DNA from: an uncultured bacterium
Lineage (GTDB): Bacteria; Bacillota; Clostridia; Oscillospirales; Oscillospiraceae
Direction: 5' to 3'
DNA length: 52,292 nt
Assembly: GCA_947073515.1 (NCBI GenBank)
Contig: CAMTMC010000012.1
Coordinates: 1 to 52,292, forward strand
Under the pieces are notes generated by a model. It worked only from the letters and a program-made list of their open reading frames with translations. It was not told where the DNA came from and ran no database searches. A program made the translations under genes and the position numbers. Positions 7,269 to 17,842 of the stretch are shown here, one piece after another. The stretch's first letter is position 1. Each line of letters starts with the position of its first letter.

Positions 7269-7674
7269 ATGGGAGTTTTGAAGAAATGGCGGGAGATGTC
7301 CTGGTTCCGCCGGGTTCTGGTGGCCCTTTTGGCCGGGATGATCCTGGGAGGTGGAATCGCCACCACCGTTGTGACGGGGCGGGAGGGGATTAAGTACCAG
7401 GATACCCTGCTGCTCCTCACCCGGGAGGGGGAGGCCTGCCGCTATACGGGCAGGCTGGACGGGGAGCGGGCGGAGTTTACCGTCCGCCCCGGCGGCCTGG
7501 TGGAGTACCGCTGGGGGGAGGAGGCCTACGGCCCCTATCAGTATGTGGGATATCCGGAACCCGGAGAAGGCGGAGCCGTCGGACTGGTATCTCTTTTCGG
7601 AGCGAGTCACGTGGATTGCTTGCACCGGCCTGGCCGCCTACCTTTACTGGATAAACCTGACCGGGATCAACTAG
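7269..7674 (+). pseudogene. Frameshifted gene for a small two-helix membrane protein
   Basis: The frame from ATG 7269 codes an N-terminal membrane segment (about 13-37, VLVALLAGMILGGGIATTVV) and a soluble part up to GEEAYGPYQY. Near 7541-7546 the protein-like frame shifts by one: from about 7543 another frame reads MWDIRNPEK, then DWYLFSERVTW and a second membrane segment ending YLYWINLTGIN before TAG 7672-7674. The original frame continues only as unstructured sequence. The new-frame stop overlaps the left end of a 164-bp MITE. Either the gene is dead or there is a sequencing error near 7543. I do not recognise the family. Confidence 0.6.
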
Positions 7675-7836
7675 AACCTGTATTCACAAATGCAAACGGC
7701 CGTCTAAGCGGGCATTTTGCTGTCCCGCCCCGTTGGGAAATCTTAAAATCTACCCAGGATTCCGGCGATTACCCGCCTAACGGGCCAGGCAAACTTCCTC
7801 GCCCATCCGGCATTTTCGCTTATGAATACCGGTTCT
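7673..7836. mobile_element. 164-bp MITE with 14-bp terminal inverted repeats
   Basis: The left end AGAACCTGTATTCA (7673-7686) and right end TGAATACCGGTTCT (7823-7836) are inverted repeats with one mismatch. The interior has no coding capacity. The right 35 bp match the 53-bp mini-copy at 252-304, which lies beside the kdpE stop, so the element is repeated and non-autonomous. No transposase gene for it is in the window. Confidence 0.75.
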
Positions 7837-7907
7837 CAGCCCATTCTCAAAATCGCTGACCCTGTGTCCATCCCGGGAGGGAGATACTACACGATAGGAG
7901 GAAACGT

Positions 7908-8690
7908 ATGGCCAGCAGTCCTGAGTTTGTCAACTACATCTGTGAGCAGCTGGAGGGCCTGGGGGCGGTGCGCTCCCGGAAGATGTTCGGGGAGTACATG
8001 GTCTATCTGAACGACAAGCCGGTCATCATCGTCTGCGATGACCGGGCCATGGTGAAGACGCTGCCCTGCCTGGAGGGGCTGCTCCAAGGCCGGCCCGCCG
8101 AGCCCCCTTACCAGGGGGCCAAGGACCACTACCTGCTGGACCCGGACGACCGGGACACCCTGCGGGAGGCGGCCCGGCTGGCGGAGGAGGCCACCCCCCT
8201 GCCCAAGAAGAAAACCCCCAAGAAAAAGGAGGCCGCCCCGCCGGACGGCCCCCCGCCCTGGGATATCGCCTGGCCCCAGCAGATGAAGCCGGCCCTGTCC
8301 GACATCGGGGCCTGGGTGAAAAACCCCCTGTTTGAGGCCCTCACCGGCTGGATGGCGGACACTTACGGGGTGGAGCCGTCCATTGAGTTCAGCAGGTGCT
8401 CCATGGACAGGGGCTGGAACGTGAAGTATAAAAAAGGGAGCAGGCCCCTGTGCGCCCTGTATGTCCGGGAGGGGTGGTTCACCGCTATGGTGACCCTGGG
8501 GGCCAAGCAGCTGCTGGAGCTGGAGGCCCTGCTGCCCGCCTTCTCCGCCCCCTTCCAGGCGCTGTATGAGAGGACGCCCCCGTTCAACGGCGGCAAGTGG
8601 CTGGTGATTGATGTGAAAGAGGCGGAGCGGCTGGAGGAGGTCCAGCGGCTGATCCTCATGAAGGCCAAGCCCGGGAAAAAGAAGGCTTGA
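7908..8690 (+). CDS. TfoX N-terminal domain fused to DUF3788
   Basis: This 260-residue cytosolic protein has two recognisable parts. Residues 1-95 resemble the TfoX N-terminal domain (FVNYICEQLEGLG, then RKMFGEYMVYLNDKP). Residues about 125-255 resemble DUF3788 (SMDRGWNVKYKKGSRPLC, then FNGGKWLVIDVK). A Lys/Pro/Ala linker (PLPKKKTPKKKEAAPP) joins them. TfoX is a competence regulator in Proteobacteria, but isolated TfoX-N proteins in Bacillota have no proven role, so no function is assigned. The start follows GGAGG 7 nt upstream. No partner gene is apparent. Confidence 0.8.
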   Translation: MASSPEFVNYICEQLEGLGAVRSRKMFGEYMVYLNDKPVIIVCDDRAMVKTLPCLEGLLQGRPAEPPYQGAKDHYLLDPDDRDTLREAARLAEEATPLPKKKTPKKKEAAPPDGPPPWDIAWPQQMKPALSDIGAWVKNPLFEALTGWMADTYGVEPSIEFSRCSMDRGWNVKYKKGSRPLCALYVREGWFTAMVTLGAKQLLELEALLPAFSAPFQALYERTPPFNGGKWLVIDVKEAERLEEVQRLILMKAKPGKKKA

Positions 8691-8926
8691 CATAAAAAAT
8701 TCATTCCGGTATTGTAGGGGCGGCCTGGGGCCGCCTGGGGGTTCCGCCGCCCCGGCGGCGGGTTCCTTTTTCGGCGTCGAAAAAGGAACTCGCCCCGCAG
8801 GGCGAAACCCTGCCCCTCACGCCGTCTGGGGACGGCAAAACCCCCGCCGCCGGAGCGGCGAACCATCTCCCGGCGGCCCAAGGCCGCCCCACACCTACGA
8901 CGAACCACACGCAAAGGAGAAAAACC
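8691..8926. repeat. Intergenic composite repeat upstream of uvrA
   Basis: A half REP (GTAGGGGCGGCC, from 8713) is followed by GC-rich inverted repeats: CCGCCGCC against GGCGGCGG, CCTTTTTCGGCG against CGTCGAAAAAGG, and GTTTCGCCCTGCGGGGCGA. These modules recur at 11757, 13905, 25255, 31775 and 32418. No promoter with a good -10 was found, and no LexA box precedes uvrA. Confidence 0.65.
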
Positions 8927-11749
<2,823 letters not shown>

Positions 11750-12255
11750 AATTGGGGGGTCCCCCCGGGGAGGGCAGGGTTTCGCCCTGCGGGGCGAGTT
11801 TCTTTTCCCACGTGGGAAAAGAAACCAAAAGGACGCTGGGGGACGATGTTGATGCGGCCTTGCTCTGGTAGGGGCCGGCAAGATTTGTGTCTGCTCACAC
11901 CGCCTTTACCTCGGGCCGAAATGTAGGGGCCGCCGTTCCCCCGCCTCGGTTCCCGACCAGACTTGGGGAGTCGTTTCACCCGCCGGGATTACTACGACAG
12001 GCCGCCCGGGGGGGTGTATGTTTATCCCTTACCCGCCCGGCCACGGGGCCCGGTGGATCGCCGCCGAATCCCGGGGTTGCGCCCTAATGGCGGCCGAAGG
12101 CCGCCCCCAAACCGGAGCCCAGCGCAGCGGGTCCGGTTTGGAGAGGAGGAGCAAGGGAACGTAGCGAGCAATTCCCGCAAGGGAGTTGCGAGTGCAGTGG
12201 ACTTTGCGACGACGATGCCGCCGGGGCGGCGGAACCTCCCGCCCTCCGGGGAGGG
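11750..12255. repeat. Composite intergenic repeat, copy A (inverted copy at 32022-32450)
   Basis: There is no gene in this stretch. It opens with the GGGTTTCGCCCTGCGGGGCGAG palindrome and TTCCCACGTGGGAA. From about 11800 to 12212 it then matches 32022-32450 on the other strand over about 410 bp with scattered differences. Part of it (about 11845-12020) also matches the complement of 24970-25175. It contains an inverted GGGTTGCGCC / GGCGGCCGAAGGCCGCC section and ends against a truncated gene at about 12255. Confidence 0.75.
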
Positions 12256-12466
12256 AGAAAGCCTCTAACATCCCCAGGCGGAAGCTGTGGGAAAAAGCCA
12301 AATAATTGCTGGCGTCCAGAAGGTGAAAAAAGGGCTCGGGCATATCGCCCTCTTTCCAAAGGGCCTGCGACTGTGTATAATAGGCCTGATAGTCCCGGTC
12401 GCCATCGAAATCCAGGCGGGCCCGCTCGACTTCCTGGTTATATAGGGCTCTGAGGGTTTCTTTCAT
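12029..12466 (-). CDS. Small-protein gene of the second XRE module, 3' end replaced by repeat sequence
   Basis: The start is ATG 12466 (MKETLRALYNQE); upstream GTG/TTG codons are less likely. Residues 1-67 resemble the product at 6460 (LY near the start, YTQ-x-x-x-x-W, then FSHSFRLGML). After about residue 68 (nt 12262 and below) the frame runs into the composite intergenic repeat and reads Pro/Arg-rich nonsense to 12029. The native protein was probably about 70-95 residues and has lost its own stop. The promoter is minus-strand TTGACA 12524-12529, a 16-bp spacer and TATAAT 12502-12507, close to consensus. Function unknown. Confidence 0.5.
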   Translation of the reverse strand: MKETLRALYNQEVERARLDFDGDRDYQAYYTQSQALWKEGDMPEPFFHLLDASNYLAFSHSFRLGMLEAFSLPGGREVPPPRRHRRRKVHCTRNSLAGIARYVPLLLLSKPDPLRWAPVWGRPSAAIRAQPRDSAAIHRAPWPGG

Positions 12467-12545
12467 AAACAACACCACCAAGCACGAATTGTTATGCCGT
12501 CATTATAGCACGAATTAAAATTATGTCAATAGGGGTGGAGAAATC
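12467..12545. promoter_or_regulatory. Divergent promoter region with direct repeats, second XRE module
   Basis: AGCACGAATT occurs twice (12481-12490 and 12508-12517), each followed by a TTATG-type tail, 27 bp apart. The repeats overlap a consensus-like leftward promoter. The layout copies that at 6476-6544 although the repeat sequence differs, as expected if each XRE protein reads its own operator. Confidence 0.6.
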
Positions 12546-12758
12546 ATGGAGATTATTTTGCCCAGCTTTGCGGAACGATTGAAACCGCTGAGAAAAAGCA
12601 AAAACAAGACGCAGGTTGAGATGGCGAAGCTATTGGGCTGTACAGACCGCCACTATCAAAAAATTGAGTACGGCAATATCAACGTCCCCGCCACGACAGT
12701 GGTCTTCCTGGCGGACTATTTCGGCGTGACCGCTGACTATCTGCTGGGACGGGAGTAA
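12546..12758 (+). CDS. XRE-family regulator, first of a tandem pair
   Basis: This 70-residue Cro/C1-type HTH protein starts MEIILPSFAERLK and ends VFLADYFGVTADYLLGRE. The recognition region is TQVEMAKLLGCTDRHYQKIE. It is about 65 percent identical to the next gene and clearly related to the XRE at 6545. GGGGTGGAG precedes the ATG. It probably represses the divergent small gene and itself. The DNA is more AT-rich than surrounding genes. Confidence 0.85.
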   Translation: MEIILPSFAERLKPLRKSKNKTQVEMAKLLGCTDRHYQKIEYGNINVPATTVVFLADYFGVTADYLLGRE

Positions 12759-12761
12759 GTA

Positions 12762-13001
12762 ATGGAGATTATTTTGCCCAGTATCGCAGCGAGACTCGGT
12801 CCGCTTCGCAAAGTAAAAGGACTGAAACAGAAAGAAATGGCGGAATTACTGGACTGCACGGTTCAGCACTATCAAAGGATAGAATATGGCAAGGTCAACA
12901 TCCCCGCCACGACGGTAATCTTCCTGGCGGACTATTTTGGCGTGACCACCGACTATCCGCTGGGACGGGAGCCGGGGGCGCTGTCCCCCGGTCAAGACTG
13001 A
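12762..13001 (+). CDS. XRE-family regulator, second of a tandem pair
   Basis: This 79-residue paralogue begins 3 nt after the previous stop with the same MEIILPS start. The HTH is QKEMAELLDCTVQHYQRIE. It keeps the C-terminal FLADYFGVTTDYPLGRE and adds a short tail EPGALSPGQD. The nucleotide similarity runs through both genes, so this is a recent tandem duplication followed by divergence in the recognition helix. It is likely co-transcribed with the first gene and possibly with the COG2426 gene 22 bp downstream. Confidence 0.83.
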   Translation: MEIILPSIAARLGPLRKVKGLKQKEMAELLDCTVQHYQRIEYGKVNIPATTVIFLADYFGVTTDYPLGREPGALSPGQD

Positions 13002-13023
13002 AACGAGGTCATAGGGAGCTTCT

Positions 13024-13521
13024 ATGGAACTGATTGATTTTCTCACCAACACCATCCAGGGCAAATGCCTGTTTACCATGCTGGTATCCATGGTGCCCAT
13101 TGTCGAGCTGCGGGGGGGCCTGCCCTTCGGGGTGGCCCTGGGCCTGCCCTACCACCTGGCCTTCCCGGCGGCGGTGACCGGCAACCTGATCCCCGCCCCC
13201 TTCATCATCGTCTACATCCGCCGGATTTTTGAGCTGATGCGCCGCTACATCCCCCGCCTCAACGGCCTGGTGGACGGGCTGGAGAAGAAGGCCCACCTGA
13301 AGGGGCGGAAGGTGATGAAATACCAGTATATTGGCCTGTGGCTCTTTGTGGCCATCCCCCTGCCGGGGACGGGGGCCTGGACGGGCTGTCTGGCGGCCGC
13401 CTTCCTGGGGATGCGGCTGAAGAAGGCCATGCCCGCCGTGGTGCTGGGGGTGCTCACCGCCGGGTGCGTCATGCTGGCCCTCACCCATGTGGGGGTGAAC
13501 CTGTTCTCCGGGGCGGTATAG
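13024..13521 (+). CDS. COG2426 small multidrug export family membrane protein
   Basis: This 165-residue integral membrane protein resembles the Sm_multidrug_ex family. Its N-terminal signature is VPIVELRGGLPFGVALG (about 22-38). Four to five hydrophobic segments are seen at about 14-30, 38-62, 100-118, 120-137 and 140-160, with a positively charged loop RYIPRLNGLVDGLEKKAHLKGRK between. The family name is historical and transport has not been shown for most members. The start follows ATAGGGAG. Confidence 0.8.
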   Translation: MELIDFLTNTIQGKCLFTMLVSMVPIVELRGGLPFGVALGLPYHLAFPAAVTGNLIPAPFIIVYIRRIFELMRRYIPRLNGLVDGLEKKAHLKGRKVMKYQYIGLWLFVAIPLPGTGAWTGCLAAAFLGMRLKKAMPAVVLGVLTAGCVMLALTHVGVNLFSGAV

Positions 13522-13570
13522 CGCACACCCGGGCCCGGCGGGGCATAGAATACCCCGGAGGTGTTGCCCT

Positions 13571-13903
13571 GTGGGTGTATTCTGGGATGCTCTGCTGGCC
13601 GCCGCCTGCGCGGCGGGGCTGGCGTTTGTGGGCTGGTGGCTGTTCGGGCTGATCCTGCGGCCCCTGCCGGGCCGGGAGGCCAAAATTATCCTCCCCGGCC
13701 GGGGGGAGGGCACGGACCTGGAGCAGCGGCTGCGGACCTTTATCTGGCTGCGGAGCCTGGGCCTGCTGCGGTGTACCATCGTCATCGCCGACGTGAGCCT
13801 GACCCCCCAGGGCTGGGAGCTGGCCCTGCGGCTCACTGCCCGGTGGCCCGACGTGGCGCTGTGGCCGGCCAGTGATCTGGGAGATTATATTGCCCGTACG
13901 TAG
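13571..13903 (+). CDS. Hypothetical protein with one N-terminal membrane helix
   Basis: This 110-residue protein starts at GTG 13571, 8 nt after GGAGG. One hydrophobic segment (about 5-32, LLAAACAAGLAFVGWWLFGLIL) is followed by a cytosolic domain beginning PLPGREAKIILPGRG, with a predicted alpha/beta pattern IVIADVSLTPQGWELALRL. That pattern suggests a small nucleotide-binding-like fold, but no family is recognised. It lies between the COG2426 gene and recD2, 49 bp after the former. Confidence 0.6.
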   Translation: MGVFWDALLAAACAAGLAFVGWWLFGLILRPLPGREAKIILPGRGEGTDLEQRLRTFIWLRSLGLLRCTIVIADVSLTPQGWELALRLTARWPDVALWPASDLGDYIART

Positions 13904-14040
13904 GGGGGATTTTGCCGTCCCGGGACGGCGGGAGGGGCGGGGTTTCGCCCTGCCGGGCGAGTTTCTTTTTCGACGCCGAAAAAGGAACCCGCCGCCGGGG
14001 CGGCGGAATCCCCCCGCCCTGACGGGCTGTAAAACCTGAC
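13904..14040. repeat. Intergenic palindromic module before recD2
   Basis: It contains CGTCCCGGGACGG, GGGTTTCGCCCTGCCGGGCGAG and TTTTTCGACGCCGAAAAAGG, followed by CCGCCGGGGCGGCGG. This is the same module order as at 8741-8882 and 31775-31860. Confidence 0.65.
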
Positions 14041-14057
14041 GAGAGGAGGCAATGTCC

Positions 14058-16262
14058 ATGGAACAGCAAGAGCTGGAGCTGCTGGAGGGCACTGTCTCCG
14101 CTGTTATTTTCCAGAACGAGGAGAACGGCTACACCATCCTCAAGCTGGACGTCCACGACGAGGAGGTCACAGTAGTGGGGGCTATGCCCGGGGTGGCCCC
14201 GGGGGAGTTCCTGTCTGTCCGGGGGCGGTGGACCCGCCACTACACCTACGGCCCCCAGCTGAAGGCGGAGATTGTGGAGCGCCGCCTGCCCCAGGGGCTG
14301 AAGGAGATCTACCACTACCTGTCCTCCGGGGCGGTGAAGGGGGTGGGCAAGACCACCGCCCGGCTGATCCTGGAGGAATTTGGGGAGGACGCCCTGACCG
14401 TCATCGAGGAGGACCCCGGCCAGCTCACGAAAATCAAGGGGATCTCCCCCAAGCGGGCCCAGCAGATCGGCGGCGTGTTCCGCCAGCAGATGGGGACCCG
14501 GCGGCTGATGGAGTTTTTGACGGAGCACCAGCTCCCCCTGGAGCTGGCGGCCCTGCTCCGGCGGGCCTACGGGGACGTGGCCCTGGAGGTGGTGCGGAAC
14601 AACCCCTACCTGCTGGTGAACGAGGAGTTCCAGGTGGAGTTCTCCCAGGCGGACGCCATCGCCCTGTCCCTGGGGGTGGGGCATGAGGACCCCCTCCGGC
14701 TGGAGGCGGGGCTGATTTTTGAGCTGGCCCACAACAACCTGAACAACGGCCACACCTTCCTCCCCAGGCGGAAGCTGGTGGAGGCCACCGCCACCCTGCT
14801 GGATGCGCCCGCCGCCCTGCTGGAGGAGCGGCTGGACGCCCTGGTGGCCCGGGGGGAGGCGGAGCTGGAGCCGGTGGCCGGCCAGGAGGCGGTGTACCTC
14901 CCCGCCCTGTGTGAGGCCGAGCGGTTCATCGCCCAGCGGGTGGCGGAGATGAGCCGGGCGGAGCTGCTGCCCCCCGACGGGCTGGACAAGCTCATCGCCA
15001 AAATCCAGCGGGAGCAGCGGATCACCTACGCCCCCCAGCAGCGCCGGGCGGTGGAGCTGGCCGCCCGGCGGCAGGTGGCCCTCCTCACCGGCGGGCCGGG
15101 CACCGGCAAGACCACCTGCCTGAAGGGGGTGCTGGCCCTGTTTGAGCGCATGGGGTTGGACACCGCCCTGGCCGCCCCCACCGGCCGGGCGGCCAAGCGG
15201 CTGGGGGAGCTGTGCTCCGCCGAGGCCAGCACCATCCACCGGCTGCTGGAGACCAGCTTCGATCCCCGCAGCGGGAGGCTGGTGTTCACCCGGAACTCCT
15301 ATAACCCCCTAAAAGCTGGCGCCGTCATTGTGGACGAGACCTCCATGGTGGACGTGCCCCTGCTGGCCGCCCTGCTGGATGCCCTGGAGGACGGCTGCCG
15401 GCTGGTGCTGGTGGGCGACCCGGACCAGCTGCCCTCGGTGGGGCCGGGGTGCCTGTTCGCCGACCTGATCCGCAGCGGGGTGGTGCCCACCGTGCGCCTG
15501 ACGGACATCTTCCGCCAGGCGGCCCAGTCCGCTATTGTCCGCAACGCCCATTTGATCAACCATGGGGAGCTGCCCGACCTGCGGCGGAAGGACGGCGACT
15601 TCTTCTTCCTGGGCCGGGGGACGGCGGAGGACGTGGTGGACACGGTGGTGGACCTGTGCCGCCGCCGCCTGCCGGAGCGGCTGGGCATCCCGGTGAGCGA
15701 GATCCAGGTGCTCTCCCCCACCCGGCGGCGGGGGACGGGCACCCGGGCGCTGAACCAGGCCCTCCAGCAGGCCCTGAACCCGCCCCGGGAGGGGAAGGGG
15801 GAGCGGCGCTTCGGCGACTGGGTCTTCCGGGCCGGGGACAAGGTGATGCAGGTGCGCAACAACTACGACATCCTCTGGCGGGAGGAGGGGGGGGCCGACT
15901 CCGGAATGGGGATGTTCAACGGGGACATCGGGGTGATCCGGGCCGTGGAGAAGGAGACTGTCATTGTGGACTTCGACGGGAAGATCGTGGAGTATTCCCC
16001 CGACCAGCTGGGGGAGCTGGAGCCCGCCTTCGCCGTCACGGTACACAAGGCCCAGGGCAGCGAGTACCGGGCGGTGATCCTGGCCGCCCTGGACGGGGCC
16101 CCCATGCTCATGACCCGGGGGGTGCTGTACACCGCCGTCACCCGGGCCCGGGAGCTGTTTATCATCGTGGGCGGCGGGGAGGCCGTGGCACGGATGGTGG
16201 AAAATAACCGCCAGACCAGGCGGTACTCCGGTCTGAGGGCCCGGCTGGCGGAGGAGGGGTAG
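14058..16262 (+). CDS. recD2: ATP-dependent RecD2-type DNA helicase
   Basis: This 734-residue SF1B 5'-3' helicase occurs in bacteria with or without RecBC. It has an N-terminal RecD2-specific region with helix-hairpin-helix repeats (VKGVGKTTARLILEEFG, then IKGISPKRAQQIG), Walker A LLTGGPGTGKTTC (about 343-355), Walker B IVDETSMVD, motif III VGDPDQLPSVGPG and the C-terminal TVHKAQGSEY. I start it at ATG 14058, 8 nt after AGGAGG (14044-14049); ATG 14052 is only 2 nt from that site. The role is genome stability and replication-fork maintenance. Confidence 0.95.
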   Translation: MEQQELELLEGTVSAVIFQNEENGYTILKLDVHDEEVTVVGAMPGVAPGEFLSVRGRWTRHYTYGPQLKAEIVERRLPQGLKEIYHYLSSGAVKGVGKTTARLILEEFGEDALTVIEEDPGQLTKIKGISPKRAQQIGGVFRQQMGTRRLMEFLTEHQLPLELAALLRRAYGDVALEVVRNNPYLLVNEEFQVEFSQADAIALSLGVGHEDPLRLEAGLIFELAHNNLNNGHTFLPRRKLVEATATLLDAPAALLEERLDALVARGEAELEPVAGQEAVYLPALCEAERFIAQRVAEMSRAELLPPDGLDKLIAKIQREQRITYAPQQRRAVELAARRQVALLTGGPGTGKTTCLKGVLALFERMGLDTALAAPTGRAAKRLGELCSAEASTIHRLLETSFDPRSGRLVFTRNSYNPLKAGAVIVDETSMVDVPLLAALLDALEDGCRLVLVGDPDQLPSVGPGCLFADLIRSGVVPTVRLTDIFRQAAQSAIVRNAHLINHGELPDLRRKDGDFFFLGRGTAEDVVDTVVDLCRRRLPERLGIPVSEIQVLSPTRRRGTGTRALNQALQQALNPPREGKGERRFGDWVFRAGDKVMQVRNNYDILWREEGGADSGMGMFNGDIGVIRAVEKETVIVDFDGKIVEYSPDQLGELEPAFAVTVHKAQGSEYRAVILAALDGAPMLMTRGVLYTAVTRARELFIIVGGGEAVARMVENNRQTRRYSGLRARLAEEG

Positions 16263-16353
16263 GGCGGCCCCAGGCCGCGGGGGGTGCCGTCCTGTGACGG
16301 CAAAGCAAAAAAACCAGGCGGGCTAATCCGCCCACAACAGAGGAGGAACAGCT

Positions 16354-16749
16354 ATGACCGACCGTGAACTGGTCCAGAGAGCCTTTGAGATGCACCAATA
16401 TTCCTACGTGCCCTACTCCAAATTCCCGGTGGGGGCAGCGCTGCTGCACAAGGACGGCCGGGTGTTCACTGGCTGCAACGTGGAGAACGCCGCCTACGGC
16501 TCCACCATCTGCGCCGAGCGGACTGCCCTGGTGAAGGCGGTGAGCGAGGGCTGCACCCAAGGCTGGACGGCCATCGCCATCGCTGGGACGGGGGCGGACT
16601 TCTGCTGGCCCTGCGGGGCGTGCCGTCAGATGCTGTATGAGTTCGCCCCGGGCCTGCGGGTGCTGGCCGCCCGGGGGGACGGCGCTTTTGAGGAGGCGGC
16701 GCTGTCCGACCTGCTCCCCCGGGGCTTCGGGCCCGCCTCGCTGGCGTGA
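16354..16749 (+). CDS. cdd: Cytidine deaminase
   Basis: This 131-residue tetrameric zinc enzyme converts cytidine or deoxycytidine to uridine or deoxyuridine in pyrimidine salvage. The active site is complete: C53-A-E55 in the context NVENAAYGSTICAERTA, and PCGACRQ with C87 and C90. Length is typical. AGAGGAGGA precedes the ATG. The next gene begins about 50 bp downstream. Confidence 0.95.
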   Translation: MTDRELVQRAFEMHQYSYVPYSKFPVGAALLHKDGRVFTGCNVENAAYGSTICAERTALVKAVSEGCTQGWTAIAIAGTGADFCWPCGACRQMLYEFAPGLRVLAARGDGAFEEAALSDLLPRGFGPASLA

Positions 16750-16800
16750 ATGAAACCGGTGAAAAACGCCACACTGAGAAAAAAACAGGAGAAAAACAAA

Positions 16801-17469
16801 ATGGACAAACATGTCATCCTCCGCAATGAGGAGGAGCGGGACTGGCCTGCGGTGGAGCGCCTCACCCGCCGGGCCTTCTACAACCAGTACGTCCCTGGCT
16901 GCGTGGAGCACTACCTGGCAAAGCGCCTGCGGTCCCACCCGGATTTTATCCCGGAGCTGGATCTGGTGCTGGAGCTGGAGGGCTAGGTGATCGCCAACGT
17001 CATGTACACCAAGAACCGGCTGGCGGACGAGGGCGGGGAGGAGAGGGAGATCCTCACCTTCGGCCCCCTGTGCGTGGCCCCGGAGCACCAGCGGAAGGGA
17101 TATGGCAGGCTGCTGCTGGAGGGGTCCTTCCAGCGGGCGGCGGGGCTGGGGTACGACACGGTGGTCATCTTCGGCGACCCGGCCAACTACGTGTCCCGGG
17201 GGTTCAAAAGCTGCAAAAAATACAACGTGGCCCTGGAGGGGACAGGCTTCCCCGCCGCCATGCTGGTGAAGGAGCTGCGGGCGGGCGCCCTGGACGGCCG
17301 CCGGTGGTACTACCGCCAGAGCGCCGCCTATGAGATGGACGAGGCCGCCGCCCGGGCCTACGACGACGCCCTCCCGGAGAAGCTGGAGAAGAAGTGGCTG
17401 CCCTGCCAGGAGGCCTTTGAGATCCTCTGCCAGGCCGTCCTCCCGGAGGGGCCCGGCGGGTTAAATTGA
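16801..17469 (+). pseudogene. GNAT-family N-acetyltransferase interrupted by an in-frame amber codon
   Basis: The first part, from ATG 16801, reads MDKHVILRNEEERDWPAVE to LDLVLELEG, then TAG at 16984-16986. The same frame resumes without a break at 16987 as VIANVMYTKNRL, with the acetyl-CoA-binding motif VAPEHQRKGYGRLLLEG and a typical C-terminus. Joined, the two parts give a normal acetyltransferase of about 222 residues. Likely explanations are a nonsense mutation or sequencing error. GTG at 16987 directly follows TAG and has GGAGGG upstream, so re-initiation could give two polypeptides. TAG is used as an ordinary stop elsewhere here (uvrB, recD2). Confidence 0.8.
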
Positions 17470-17554
17470 AAAATTTACCCCGGACCCGCGCCGTATAAAC
17501 GGGGGAAAACTGCCAGACACTACCCCTGGAACCAGAGATAAGGAGGTGTCTGAC

Positions 17555-17767
17555 ATGGTTATGGACAAAATCGCCCTGACGCTGCTGATCATCGGCGGCC
17601 TGAACTGGGGCAGCGTGGGCCTGTTCCAATTTGACCTGGTGGCCTTCGCCTGCGGCGGTTCCGGCAGCATGATCAGCCGGGTGATCTATACCCTGGTGGG
17701 CCTGTCCGCCGTGTGGTGCGTCACCCTGCTCTTCCGGGACCGGGATCCCGTGGAGGAGAGGCGCTGA
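17555..17767 (+). CDS. DUF378 small membrane protein
   Basis: This 70-residue protein has two hydrophobic helices (about 5-30 and 43-62), separated by a Gly/Ser loop. The pattern IGGLNWGSVGLFQFDLVA, then SRVIYTLVGLSAVW, is characteristic of DUF378 (YuzA-like). Function unknown. ATG 17555 lies 8 nt after AGGAGG; GTG 17546 overlaps that site and is rejected. A strong hairpin terminator follows. Confidence 0.88.
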   Translation: MVMDKIALTLLIIGGLNWGSVGLFQFDLVAFACGGSGSMISRVIYTLVGLSAVWCVTLLFRDRDPVEERR

Positions 17768-17799
17768 CCCGCCCGGCGCCGGTTCCCATTTGAACAGCG

Positions 17800-17829
17800 A
17801 AAGGCCCGCCCCACAGGGGCGGGCCTTTT
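17800..17829. terminator. Rho-independent terminator between convergent genes
   Basis: A 13-bp perfect stem AAAGGCCCGCCCC / GGGGCGGGCCTTT with loop ACAG is followed by a T run on the plus strand. It serves the DUF378 gene and possibly, in reverse, the response regulator gene. Confidence 0.85.
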
Positions 17830-17842
17830 GGCCTGTATTGCC

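Noticed and set aside
11750..12255. Composite repeat considered as a decayed insertion sequence
   Set aside because: No transposase fragment is readable in any frame and the ends show no clear terminal inverted repeats or target duplication.
16984..16986. TAG in the GNAT gene read as a pyrrolysine codon
   Set aside because: TAG ends several normal genes here and no pyl genes are seen; a mutation or read error is simpler.
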